Assembly: GCA_964495145.1 (NCBI GenBank)
Contig: CAZBUP010000017.1
Coordinates: 1-25,432, forward strand
Direction of reading: 5' to 3'
Origin: UBA6120 sp964495145
Lineage (GTDB): Bacteria > Bacillota_I > Bacilli_A > RFN20 > CAG-826
DNA length: 25,432 nucleotides
Part shown: piece by piece, positions 16,552 through 24,200 of the stretch
Position numbering within the stretch: the first letter of the stretch is position 1
How the letters are laid out: the number at the start of each line of letters is the position of its first letter
Position numbers and translations under genes: made by a program
The notes under the pieces: generated by a model
Seen by the model: the letters and a program-made list of their open reading frames with translations, nothing else
Database searches by the model: none
What the model was told of the DNA's origin: nothing

Positions 16552-18192
16552 ATGAAAAAATCACTCATGGCCTTGGTCTTGTCGCTAGCCGTCCTCTCCG
16601 GGTGTTCCAGCCTCTCGAGCGGTACTTCGGAATCCGAATCATCGGCAAACACGTCATTGACCGAAAGCACTTCTTCGGGCGAAGACACCGAAAGCGTCAC
16701 CAGCGATTCGTCCAGTTCTTCTTCCGAGTCTTCCTCATCGGAAACGAGCGCCAGTTCCAGTTCTTCGAGTTCATCGTCGGAAACGAGTTCAAGCTCCAGT
16801 TCTTCGAGTTCATCGTCGGAAACGAGTTCTAGTTCCTCTTCAGAGTCGTCCGAGGAAGAGCCGGTTCAGCAGACCTTGACGATTTCCCGAGATACGTGGT
16901 CAAGCCTTTCGGCCTATCCGGGCACCGGTGTCCTCGCCGACGTCTCCTTTGGCGGGCTTGCCTTCAAATATGCCCAGGCCGGCAATTACACCGAGGGTTA
17001 CATTCAAGGCAAAAAGAGCGAATTCAAACTTTATAACGTCGACAGTTTGACCCATATCGATCAAATCGTCATGACGCTGCGCGACGCAGCCACAACCTAC
17101 ATATATGCCGGCACTTCAGCGGAACCGACTGCCCCGGCCATTACCCCGTCAATCAGCGGCACCGTCTATACCTATGACTTTTCCATCGGCAACTACTCGC
17201 ACTTCAACCTTAAAAACGGCGGAGCGGCCGTCTACATCCAAAGCATCGTCATCACCTATACGGCCTCCGGTGGCAATACGATACCGGATACCGGCGACGG
17301 TTTCTATCAAGCCGGGTCCCCGACCATTTCCCGAGACGATTATAACCAAGCGGCCGAAAACTACGCCCTAGGCAGTCTCGGCACTCAAAAGCTTTTGGTG
17401 ATTCCGGTCTATTTCACCGATTATGCCATGAACGCCACCGCGCAGAATGCCTGGATCGACAAGATTGACGCCATGTTCTTTGGCGATACCGAAGACACCG
17501 GTTGGGAATCGGTCAGTTCCTTTTACGAAAAATCCAGTTATGGCAATCTGAACCTTACCGGTGTCGTCACCCCGTTCTACAACGCCGGGGTCACCACCAC
17601 CGCCTTCAGCCAATGGGACGACGTCCGCAATCCGGGTTTGGCCGACTATTACGATCCGACCTGGTCCTTATTGGAAAATGCCGTGGCATGGTACAAAACC
17701 TTCAGCGGATCTTCCTTGGATGAATACGACACCAACGGCGACGGCTACCTCGACGCCGTCTGGCTCGTCTACGCCAATCCCTACAGCACCGGGAGCACCT
17801 ATGGCGATGATCGCGACGACGTGTTCTGGGCCTATACCTATTGGGATTATGACAATTATTACGACGCATATATCGAAACGGACCCGGCCACGATGACGTA
17901 CGCTTGGGCCAGCGTCTATTTCATGTCGGAAGGCTACGGCGACGCGTTAAGCGAAGTCGACGCCCACACCTTCATCCATGAGACCGGCCATATCCTCGGC
18001 CTCGACGATTACTATACCTACGATTATGACGATTACGGGGCTACCTCGACGCCGTCTGGCTCGTCTACGCCAATCCCTACAGCACCGGGAGCACCTATGG
18101 CGATGATCGCGACGACGTGTTCTGGGCCTATACCTATTGGGATTATGACAATTATTACGACGCATATATCGAAACGGACCCGGCCACGATGA
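16552..18192 (+). CDS. M6-type metalloprotease lipoprotein, frameshifted by duplication
   Basis: A secreted zinc protease. MKKSLMALVLSLAVLSGC is a lipoprotein signal (lipobox LSGC, Cys18). Residues 19-103 are a Ser/Glu/Thr stalk; about 104-245 a beta-rich accessory domain; about 260-497 an immune-inhibitor-A-like (M6) catalytic domain. The zinc motif HETGHILGLDD starts at His476 (His480, likely third ligand Asp486), and DTNGDGYLD is a classic calcium loop. A 296-bp exact tandem duplication shifts the frame after Ala497, adding 49 out-of-frame residues and a stop. Removing one copy (16552-19004 minus 296 bp) gives one 718-codon frame joined to the fragment at 18117-19004. AAAAGGAA lies 9 nt before the ATG. 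As written, the catalytic core is intact but the C-terminal 220 or so residues are lost. Confidence 0.88.
   Translation: MKKSLMALVLSLAVLSGCSSLSSGTSESESSANTSLTESTSSGEDTESVTSDSSSSSSESSSSETSASSSSSSSSSETSSSSSSSSSSSETSSSSSSESSEEEPVQQTLTISRDTWSSLSAYPGTGVLADVSFGGLAFKYAQAGNYTEGYIQGKKSEFKLYNVDSLTHIDQIVMTLRDAATTYIYAGTSAEPTAPAITPSISGTVYTYDFSIGNYSHFNLKNGGAAVYIQSIVITYTASGGNTIPDTGDGFYQAGSPTISRDDYNQAAENYALGSLGTQKLLVIPVYFTDYAMNATAQNAWIDKIDAMFFGDTEDTGWESVSSFYEKSSYGNLNLTGVVTPFYNAGVTTTAFSQWDDVRNPGLADYYDPTWSLLENAVAWYKTFSGSSLDEYDTNGDGYLDAVWLVYANPYSTGSTYGDDRDDVFWAYTYWDYDNYYDAYIETDPATMTYAWASVYFMSEGYGDALSEVDAHTFIHETGHILGLDDYYTYDYDDYGATSTPSGSSTPIPTAPGAPMAMIATTCSGPIPIGIMTIITTHISKRTRPR
16757..16829 (+). repeat. 39-bp tandem repeat in the serine-rich stalk
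   Basis: Two in-frame copies with a 39-bp period begin at 16757 and 16796. The first 34 bases are identical, encoding SSSSSSSETSS-like units of 13 residues. The period is a multiple of three, so copy-number change would alter stalk length without breaking the frame, unlike the 296-bp duplication further down the same gene. Confidence 0.8.
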
Positions 18193-18336
18193 CGTACGCT
18201 TGGGCCAGCGTCTATTTCATGTCGGAAGGCTACGGCGACGCGTTAAGCGAAGTCGACGCCCACACCTTCATCCATGAGACCGGCCATATCCTCGGCCTCG
18301 ACGATTACTATACCTACGATTATGACGATTACGGGG
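17745..18336 (+). repeat. Perfect 296-bp tandem duplication across the protease zinc site
   Basis: Bases 17745-18040 and 18041-18336 are identical by direct comparison. The repeat extends by GG on the left and C on the right, so the junction has a GGC microhomology. The unit is 98 codons plus 2 bases, so it shifts the frame. Each copy encodes the segment from the calcium loop to just past the zinc motif. Zero divergence over 296 bp means a very recent event, active conversion, or an assembly error. Confidence 0.97.
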
Positions 18337-19004
18337 CCGCCGGCGGTCTCGACATGATGGACTATAACGTCCTCGATCATAACGCCTATACCAAATATTT
18401 GATGGAATGGACCAGTCCCATCGTCGTCGATAACACCAAAGCCAGCACGTCGATTACCCTAGCCCCGTTTGAAAGTTCCGGCGAATTCGTGTTGATTAAC
18501 AACGCTTGGAACGGCTCGCCTTACGATGAATATCTCTTGCTGGAGTTTTATACCCCGACCGGATTGAACCAATCCGATTCGGCGGAAGAATACGCCAATG
18601 GGGTCCAAGGCTTTACCGTGCCCGGCATCAAGATTTATCACATCGACAGCCGGCTCGGCAAATACAGCGCCAGTACCGGGGCATTCTCTTCCTATACCGA
18701 CACCTTGTCGATGACCAGCAGCTATTATCCCTACGTCGCCATGAGCAACACCGCTTCCTACAGCCAAGTGGAAAATTATAAGCTGGTGCACTTGCTCGAC
18801 AAAGGCCACGACGTTTATTTCTCGTCGACCGGCATCGCCGACAACGGATCCTTGTTCGTCCAAGGCGATTTCTTCTCCCCGGCCGCCTACTCGAGTTCCT
18901 TCCCCGAAGGCGGACGCTTCAACGACTATAGCGCCATCGGCTATAGCCTTTCCTTCACTTCGATCACGAATGAGCAAGCCGTCGTCCAAATCAACCGCAT
19001 CTAG
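18117..19004 (+). pseudogene. M6-type metalloprotease, C-terminal part in the shifted frame
   Basis: This frame resumes the protease after the duplication and repeats the HETGHILGLDDYY zinc motif in the second copy. It then continues with DMMDYNVLDHNAYTKYLMEWT, a stretch typical of the region following the M6 active site, and a beta-rich C-terminal domain of about 200 residues. The GTG at 18117 lies inside the repeat, has no ribosome site and no signal peptide, so independent translation is unlikely. I read it as the rest of the gene starting at 16552, not a second protease. In the single-copy form both parts give a 718-residue protein of normal appearance. Confidence 0.85.
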
Positions 19005-19035
19005 GCATTACTTGCGCTTCATTGGTTCTAAAAAG

Positions 19036-19063
19036 AAAATCGGCCGTATATCGGCCGATTTTT
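19036..19063. terminator. Bidirectional terminator between convergent genes
   Basis: Bases 19036-19046 and 19052-19062 form a perfect 11-bp stem (AAAATCGGCCG) with a 5-nt loop. Rightward it ends in TTTTT; leftward it ends in ATTTTCTTTTT. It sits in the 61-bp gap between the protease and esterase stops and can serve both. Confidence 0.9.
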
Positions 19064-19065
19064 AT

Positions 19066-20328
19066 TTACAATAAACCGACCAGCCACCGATAGGCAATTG
19101 GAAAATATTGGGACCAGGCGCTTTCGTTGTGGTTCTTATTCGGATCGACCAAGGTGGCGATTTTTTCTCCGTCATAGCCATGCTCGATCAAGCCGTTCTT
19201 GATGATATCGACATAGGGAGTGATGGTCGTTTCCAAGCCTCCGGCATATACGTATAGGCGCGGCCATTTTGACGGTTGGGTAAAATCCATCCCGTCAAGG
19301 AACTCGTCCAAAGCCTCGGTTTGATAAACATACATGGCCGGCGAGAAAATCAGGGCATATCCGAATACCTCGGGATAGGTCATTGCCATATAAAACGAGA
19401 TGATGCCCCCCATCGAAGAGCCGCCGATTCCGGTTTGATCCTTCCCGGGATCGGTATTGAAATGGGCATCGACGTATGGTTTGACCGTCGTGACGATGAA
19501 CTCGGCATATTTTTCGCCCGAAGTGTCGTTGAACATGGTTTCATAAGCCGAAGTGCCAATCGGCCAGGAAGGCGACAGTTCATTGAGGCGGTCGGCGCTG
19601 TTGTCGATGCCGACCACGATGGCGCCCCCATAACCTTCATCCATCATCGCCCCGATGGTTTCGTCGATCTTCCATTCGCCGGCAAACGATGTATAGCGAT
19701 CGAATAAATTTTGCCCATCGTGCATGTAGAGGACCGGGTATTTTTTCCCAGTGTCCTCAGGATCGTATCCATCGGGCAGCCAAATGCGAAGGCGCCGCGT
19801 GCGCCCGTCCGTATATGGGGTCATGTCCAAGGTGACGTACTGCAGCGTTCCCCGGGTTAACGAAGTCAAGCCGGTGTGGTTTTTGAAAGTTTGGATATCG
19901 TCATTCACGATTTGGGCCCCCTGTTTGATTTGATAATGGCGATTGGATGTTTCCCCGCCGACGCTCGTTCCTTCGACATAGGTCCACGGGTCTTCGGTCT
20001 GCCCGTCGAGGAGCAATACGTATTTATATGCGATGGTCGTGCCAACCATCGTTTCGTCGAAGGTCAGTCTCGTCGCATATTGGTAGTCGGATTGTTTAGC
20101 GAGGGCAAATCCATCGGCTTCCGGGTCCCATCCGTTGAAGCTCCCGGCAATTTGAAGTCGGTCGCTGATGCCGATTTTCCTTGGGATCGACACCGAAAAA
20201 TCAACCATCGTGGGCTCGGGTCCGCTTGATGGCACCGATCCGCATCCCGAGAAGAAGACAAGGAAAACCGCGGCGAAAAGCCACCATACGCATCGCGATT
20301 TGTTTGTTTGAAGGTGGCGTCGTTCCAT
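19066..20328 (-). CDS. Lipoprotein esterase (enterochelin-esterase-like fold) with starch-binding-like domain
   Basis: A predicted surface-anchored alpha/beta hydrolase. The signal ends in FSGC with Cys29. Residues about 42-130 resemble a CBM20/CBM48-type domain (LQIAGSFNGWDPEADGFAL, then TIAYKYVLL). Residues about 165-420 are a PF00756-type esterase with YPVLYMHDGQNLFD, the nucleophile motif GGSSMGG, and a likely catalytic His in NKNHNESAWSQ. Family members hydrolyse esters such as siderophores, feruloyl or acetyl groups on glycans. The carbohydrate-binding-like front half makes a glycan-linked ester more likely than a siderophore, but the substrate is open. No strong ribosome site precedes the ATG; an ATTC/GGAAT inverted repeat lies just upstream. 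Confidence 0.82.
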   Translation of the reverse strand: MERRHLQTNKSRCVWWLFAAVFLVFFSGCGSVPSSGPEPTMVDFSVSIPRKIGISDRLQIAGSFNGWDPEADGFALAKQSDYQYATRLTFDETMVGTTIAYKYVLLLDGQTEDPWTYVEGTSVGGETSNRHYQIKQGAQIVNDDIQTFKNHTGLTSLTRGTLQYVTLDMTPYTDGRTRRLRIWLPDGYDPEDTGKKYPVLYMHDGQNLFDRYTSFAGEWKIDETIGAMMDEGYGGAIVVGIDNSADRLNELSPSWPIGTSAYETMFNDTSGEKYAEFIVTTVKPYVDAHFNTDPGKDQTGIGGSSMGGIISFYMAMTYPEVFGYALIFSPAMYVYQTEALDEFLDGMDFTQPSKWPRLYVYAGGLETTITPYVDIIKNGLIEHGYDGEKIATLVDPNKNHNESAWSQYFPIAYRWLVGLL

Positions 20329-20381
20329 GATTCTTATTCCAAAAAGAATGATAGCATAGACTAACCAAGGCGCCTAAAAGA

Positions 20382-20411
20382 AAGATGGCCGCTTGACTGT
20401 GCGGCCATCTT
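20382..20411 (-). terminator. Rho-independent terminator of the acyltransferase gene
   Basis: Bases 20382-20392 and 20401-20411 form a perfect 11-bp stem (AAGATGGCCGC) with an 8-nt loop. Read leftward it is followed by TCTTTT. It begins 9 bp after the acyltransferase stop and separates it from the esterase gene, which must then have its own promoter in 20329-20381. Confidence 0.8.
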
Positions 20412-20419
20412 CATTCAAT

Positions 20420-21565
20420 TCATTTTGTCGTCAGTTTGTGGAAGTATTCGCCAGCCATGACGAATTTTTGAGGCATGATCTTATCGTCCATTTGGAACAT
20501 GTACAACTCATTGTCGGCATAGATTTGAACGTTCTTGCCGATGTCCGAGGGCAGGTATTCGACCGTCTTGGTGCTGAAAGTCAACGTGACTTGCTTATCC
20601 TGGTCGCTACCCGAATAAACGTAGCGGTCGCGGTCAAGCGACAAGGTTCCGGTTCCCACCGGAGCCAAGGTCGGGCCTTGGTAGCGAATCATGGTGACTG
20701 GGGTAACTAACCTAAAACTGGGATCTTCGTCCATCTTTGCGATGAGCCCGGACCGTTGTTTTTCGAATAGTTCGTAGACGCTTTCGCCATTCAAAAAACC
20801 GTATTCGTCATAGGTAAGTATCTGGCCGCAGGACGGACACACGAGCGTGTGATGGTCCACTTTCAATCCCTCATGATGACAAGCGGGGCATTGATAAATC
20901 AGATTTTCGAGGTTGTCGAGGGACTGAATTTCATATTGATGCCGATGGACGCGGTTATAGGCCCCGGTGTTGAACGACAATTTCTCATTGATGGCTTGGT
21001 AAATCGATGGTTCGTCCAACGCCTTCAGTTCCTCGGCTTTGAAGAGGGGAAACACCCGGGTGAATACCTTGCCTTTGAAGACTTTGTCGCTCCAGGGGGG
21101 CGCCATCAAATAATCGTTTTGAATCTGGGCCACGTAGACGTTGACGCCGGCTTTCTTGATGAACTTGGCGATGGAATAAGGAGGCAACAGACTCGTCCCG
21201 TGATAAGAAATCTGCCCTTCCGGGAAGATGCTCAAAATGCCTTTTTGCTTCAAGATCGAAAGCGCCGAGATGACCGAGCGCGTATCGCTTTGGAATGACG
21301 ATTTCGGGATGGCGCGCGCCAGCCGCAAGAACGGGCCCCGCTCCGGTTCGTTGAACATCTTGGCGGCCGCCATATAGGTAATCCGATGAGGATAGAGCGC
21401 TGCCGTCACAAAAATGTAATCGCGAAACGAGGTATGATTCGTGAGGATGATGGCCGGCCGCTTGATCTTGACTTTTTCGGTGATGCGTCCGCCTTGAAGA
21501 TAAGCCGAAATCTTCAAGATCCCGGCCAAAGGTAGCCAAAGGAATGGATTGGGTCGTTTGATCAT
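20420..21565 (-). CDS. PlsC-like acyltransferase with zinc ribbon and C-terminal beta domain
   Basis: The first 210 or so residues are a 1-acylglycerol-3-phosphate acyltransferase-type domain, which transfers an acyl chain to lysophosphatidate in membrane lipid synthesis. NHTSFRD at 43-49 is the catalytic NHx4D block (His44, Asp49), and IFPEGQIS around 113-120 is the second substrate-binding motif. Cys226, Cys229, Cys243 and Cys246 (CPAC, CPSC) form a zinc ribbon. The last 100 or so residues are beta-rich, without a named domain I can assign. Typical PlsC is 200-250 residues, so the 381-residue fusion is unusual. No clear ribosome site is seen before the ATG; the lipoprotein gene ends 29 bp upstream. 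The exact acceptor is uncertain. Confidence 0.8.
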   Translation of the reverse strand: MIKRPNPFLWLPLAGILKISAYLQGGRITEKVKIKRPAIILTNHTSFRDYIFVTAALYPHRITYMAAAKMFNEPERGPFLRLARAIPKSSFQSDTRSVISALSILKQKGILSIFPEGQISYHGTSLLPPYSIAKFIKKAGVNVYVAQIQNDYLMAPPWSDKVFKGKVFTRVFPLFKAEELKALDEPSIYQAINEKLSFNTGAYNRVHRHQYEIQSLDNLENLIYQCPACHHEGLKVDHHTLVCPSCGQILTYDEYGFLNGESVYELFEKQRSGLIAKMDEDPSFRLVTPVTMIRYQGPTLAPVGTGTLSLDRDRYVYSGSDQDKQVTLTFSTKTVEYLPSDIGKNVQIYADNELYMFQMDDKIMPQKFVMAGEYFHKLTTK

Positions 21566-21594
21566 CGTGGATGATTCGCTAATTCAAATAGGAA

Positions 21595-23649
21595 TTAAAC
21601 AGCCGGGTCGATCAATTCGAAGACCATCCCCATGTAGCCGTCACCACCGCCGATGTTGTAGTAAAGATTCAAGTATTCGCCTTGGAAGAAATTGGTTTGG
21701 GTGTAGGGATAAGGCGTAATCGGCTGATTCATCGGATCAACCAGCTTTTCGCCATCGAACAAGGCCATTTCGCCGTGGGACGACTGGAAGCGGGGGGCTG
21801 CCGGCGGGAAGTAGGGGGCGACCGCCGTCATGAAGGAGCCGGAGAAGTCCAAAGCCACGCCGTCATCGATTTGGAACGTCCCGTTGATCTTGGTCGAAGA
21901 CGGGGCCGAAGCCGCGCCGTCTTTAATCAAGGCCACCATGTTGAAGTGTGGCACTTGGACGCCGCTGATTTCGATTTTCTTGGTAATCGTGTTGGTGCCA
22001 TAGTTCGGCAATAACTCTTCGCCGATGCCGACGATGCCGGGCACGGCCGCCGTCGCGTTGACGAGACGGAACCAGTTTTCGTTGCCGGAAACAAGCGATT
22101 CAAGCACCGAGTTTTCGACTCGGTTATGGGGAATGCTGCCGTCTAATCCTTCAGGACCCGGATTGACGTGGTCGCTGATGATGATCGGGCCGCCGGCCCC
22201 GATGAATTCGGAGTCTTTGATTAAAAGGTCGGGCGAGCCCCAGTTATAGAGCATGCTGGAGAAGGAATCATATCCGCGGCATTTCTCGAGCACGACACTG
22301 GGGGCGGTATTTTCCGTTAAGTAAATCGTGAAGCATTGGGTCGCGATGGTGTTGTAGACCCAAGAATCGACGCTCAGCAATTTGGTGAAAATGGCGCCGC
22401 CGGATTTCTCCGGATCTTCGGTGCGGTTGGCGTTGCCGACGATGAGCAGGTTCTTCAGGGTGTAATCGCCCAGTTCTTCGCCCGTTTGGGCGGCTCCGGC
22501 TTTGATCAAGGTGGCGTGGGAAATGACTTTTCCCGGTTCGGCGTCAATGCGACCCGATTCCCGGACGACGACCGGCAAGGTCGAATAGTCAAGGCTGAAA
22601 TAGTTGCCGTTGATCGTGAATGCGTCGCCCGGCAAGATGTCGCGGTGATAGATGTCGACGTTGTCGCGCAAAGAGCCATAGACGCGTTCGAGGTCGGCGT
22701 CGGTCGGCAAGACGTCTTCATCGCCATCCATGTAGAAGAAACTGTCGGGTAGGTTGTCGCGGACGATTTCGATGTCGTTTTGGAAAACCAAACTATTGAC
22801 ATCCAAGGCGGTTAAGCCCTTTTCCGTCCGGTAGGCGTCCCAATGGGTGCCGACATTATTGAACAATGACAAATCGTCTTGTTCATAGACGTTGTATCCA
22901 TCGACTACTTGGAATTCGAACGAGGTGGCGAATTTGGTTTCGACGGCGTATTGGTCGCCGTAGGGACGGACCGTCAAGCGGAAGGCGTGTCCGACGGCCG
23001 CTTCGGTGAAATCATAGGTTGAGGCGAATTCATCGATGGCGACCATGTCCTCAAGCGCGGTCCCGGTCAAAGCGACCCATTCGGTTTCGTTTTCCATTTC
23101 GACGAGGGAAACGCTGTGATAGGACGTGACTTGGATTTCTTCGTCGTCGCTATTATAAGCGTAGATGTTCGGGAAGAATTTGAAAGCGTTGTCGTCGCCG
23201 ACGGCATAGCCTTGCTCGCGGTCCATAAATTCGCTGCGCTTGTTGCTTTCGCCTTTTTCGGTGATGTTTTCAAAATAGGTGGTAACGAAATCGGGGGCCG
23301 AAATATTATCGATTTCGAAGTATTCGACGACCGTGTAGGTCCAAACGACGCTCTCGGTCATATAGGAAATCGTCAATTCGAACTCGCCGACGGTCGAGGT
23401 GTCGAGGGTTTCGGGATCAAACGTCAAATCCGAACCCTCAATCGTCGCTTCGTCATGTTCGAACGTGGCGGTAACCATGACTTCTTCGAGGTCGACGACC
23501 GCGTTTTGCTCGTATTCTTCTTCCAATCCGGAGACAACTTCGATCGAAAGCAAATCGCCGGGGTCAAACGAAGACCCTTCGCTCGAAGAAGAATTGCATC
23601 CGGTCAAGGCTAACGTCAATAACGGGATAATCGCCAAGTATTTTTTCAT
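21595..23649 (-). CDS. Large lipoprotein with Ig-like N-terminus, function unknown
   Basis: MKKYLAIIPLLTLALTGC is a clear lipoprotein signal (lipobox LTGC, Cys18), followed by a short Ser/Glu linker. Residues about 33-110 look like a bacterial Ig-like domain (VVDLEEVMVTATFEHDEATI, then STVGEFELTISY). From about 370 to 530 short strands with repeated turns (LLIVGNANR, VVLEKCRGYDSFSSML, LLIKDSEFIGAGGPIII) suggest a right-handed beta-helix, as in proteins that bind or cleave polysaccharides; this is an inference from pattern. No catalytic motif is recognised. AAAGGAA lies 8 nt before the ATG. It is upstream of the acyltransferase on the same strand (29-bp gap), perhaps co-transcribed. Confidence 0.8.
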   Translation of the reverse strand: MKKYLAIIPLLTLALTGCNSSSSEGSSFDPGDLLSIEVVSGLEEEYEQNAVVDLEEVMVTATFEHDEATIEGSDLTFDPETLDTSTVGEFELTISYMTESVVWTYTVVEYFEIDNISAPDFVTTYFENITEKGESNKRSEFMDREQGYAVGDDNAFKFFPNIYAYNSDDEEIQVTSYHSVSLVEMENETEWVALTGTALEDMVAIDEFASTYDFTEAAVGHAFRLTVRPYGDQYAVETKFATSFEFQVVDGYNVYEQDDLSLFNNVGTHWDAYRTEKGLTALDVNSLVFQNDIEIVRDNLPDSFFYMDGDEDVLPTDADLERVYGSLRDNVDIYHRDILPGDAFTINGNYFSLDYSTLPVVVRESGRIDAEPGKVISHATLIKAGAAQTGEELGDYTLKNLLIVGNANRTEDPEKSGGAIFTKLLSVDSWVYNTIATQCFTIYLTENTAPSVVLEKCRGYDSFSSMLYNWGSPDLLIKDSEFIGAGGPIIISDHVNPGPEGLDGSIPHNRVENSVLESLVSGNENWFRLVNATAAVPGIVGIGEELLPNYGTNTITKKIEISGVQVPHFNMVALIKDGAASAPSSTKINGTFQIDDGVALDFSGSFMTAVAPYFPPAAPRFQSSHGEMALFDGEKLVDPMNQPITPYPYTQTNFFQGEYLNLYYNIGGGDGYMGMVFELIDPAV

Positions 23650-23684
23650 GGTGGTATTTCCTTTTATTTAAATATGCTAAAAAG

Positions 23685-23690
23685 ATTATA
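23685..23690 (-). promoter_or_regulatory. Probable -10 element for the large lipoprotein gene
   Basis: Read leftward, a perfect TATAAT lies 35 bp upstream of the ATG at 23649. No good -35 is seen 16-18 bp further upstream, so the promoter may depend on an activator. The gap 23650-23746 otherwise holds only the ribosome site. Confidence 0.4.
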
Positions 23691-23746
23691 CTCCACTTGT
23701 CGGGGTTCGGCTATATGGACCGTGATTGGTTTTAGGCTACGAATAT

Positions 23747-24199
23747 TTAAATTTTGGCGCGGATGCGCACGCGCGAGGAGCGGTTGGAATTGTCGGTGGC
23801 CCGCAGGGTGAAAGTCTCGGTTCCTTCCGATAGGAAGCTGATACGTCCGGTTTTCCCGTCGATCTGGGCGACCGAGCTGTGGGGGTCGGTATAGAAACTG
23901 ATCGTTTGCCGGGTGGCGTCAAAAGGCCACACTTCGTAGATGATGTCAAGGGTGAGCCCGTCATGATAGGAAAGCGTCAAAGGCGTGCCGGGTTTGTCTT
24001 CGTTATAAAGCCGGTACAAGTCGGTCTCTTCATCATAGTAAGTCGGGACATACTCATCGCCGATGCGCAGGCTCGTGATCACGATGTCATTGACGTAAAT
24101 GGTTTCGTTATAGATCTCGGCCCGTTGAAAAAGCAACCCGATCAAAATCACGGCGAGAAGCGAAATGGTGGATATGATCAAAATGACGGATTTTTTCAT
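23747..24199 (-). CDS. Small membrane-anchored protein with Ig-like external domain
   Basis: MKKSVILIISTISLLAVILIGLLF is an uncleaved N-terminal helix, with no lipobox or clear cleavage site. The 125-residue outside part ends in SVAQIDGKTGRISFLSEG and TFTLRATDNSNRSSRVRIRAKI, the pattern of a bacterial Ig-like (Big_2-type) domain. The frame is open upstream to 24265, but this ATG follows the stop of the preceding membrane-protein gene by 1 nt, which points to translational coupling. The longer form would add a 22-residue tail without a signal. It may be an accessory partner of the upstream membrane protein. The function is unknown. Confidence 0.7.
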   Translation of the reverse strand: MKKSVILIISTISLLAVILIGLLFQRAEIYNETIYVNDIVITSLRIGDEYVPTYYDEETDLYRLYNEDKPGTPLTLSYHDGLTLDIIYEVWPFDATRQTISFYTDPHSSVAQIDGKTGRISFLSEGTETFTLRATDNSNRSSRVRIRAKI

Positions 24200-24200
24200 G

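Noticed and set aside
16680..16860. Repeat cluster that could be taken for a CRISPR array
   Set aside because: It is low-complexity serine/glutamate coding sequence in frame with the lipoprotein, with no spacers and no cas genes.
18459..18989. 176-codon leftward open frame opposite the protease end
   Set aside because: It is antisense to the M6 C-terminal domain, with no ribosome site or domain.
18117..19004. A second, separate metalloprotease gene
   Set aside because: Its first 220 bases are the second copy of the duplicated segment, it lacks a signal peptide and ribosome site, and one-copy deletion fuses it in frame to the upstream part.
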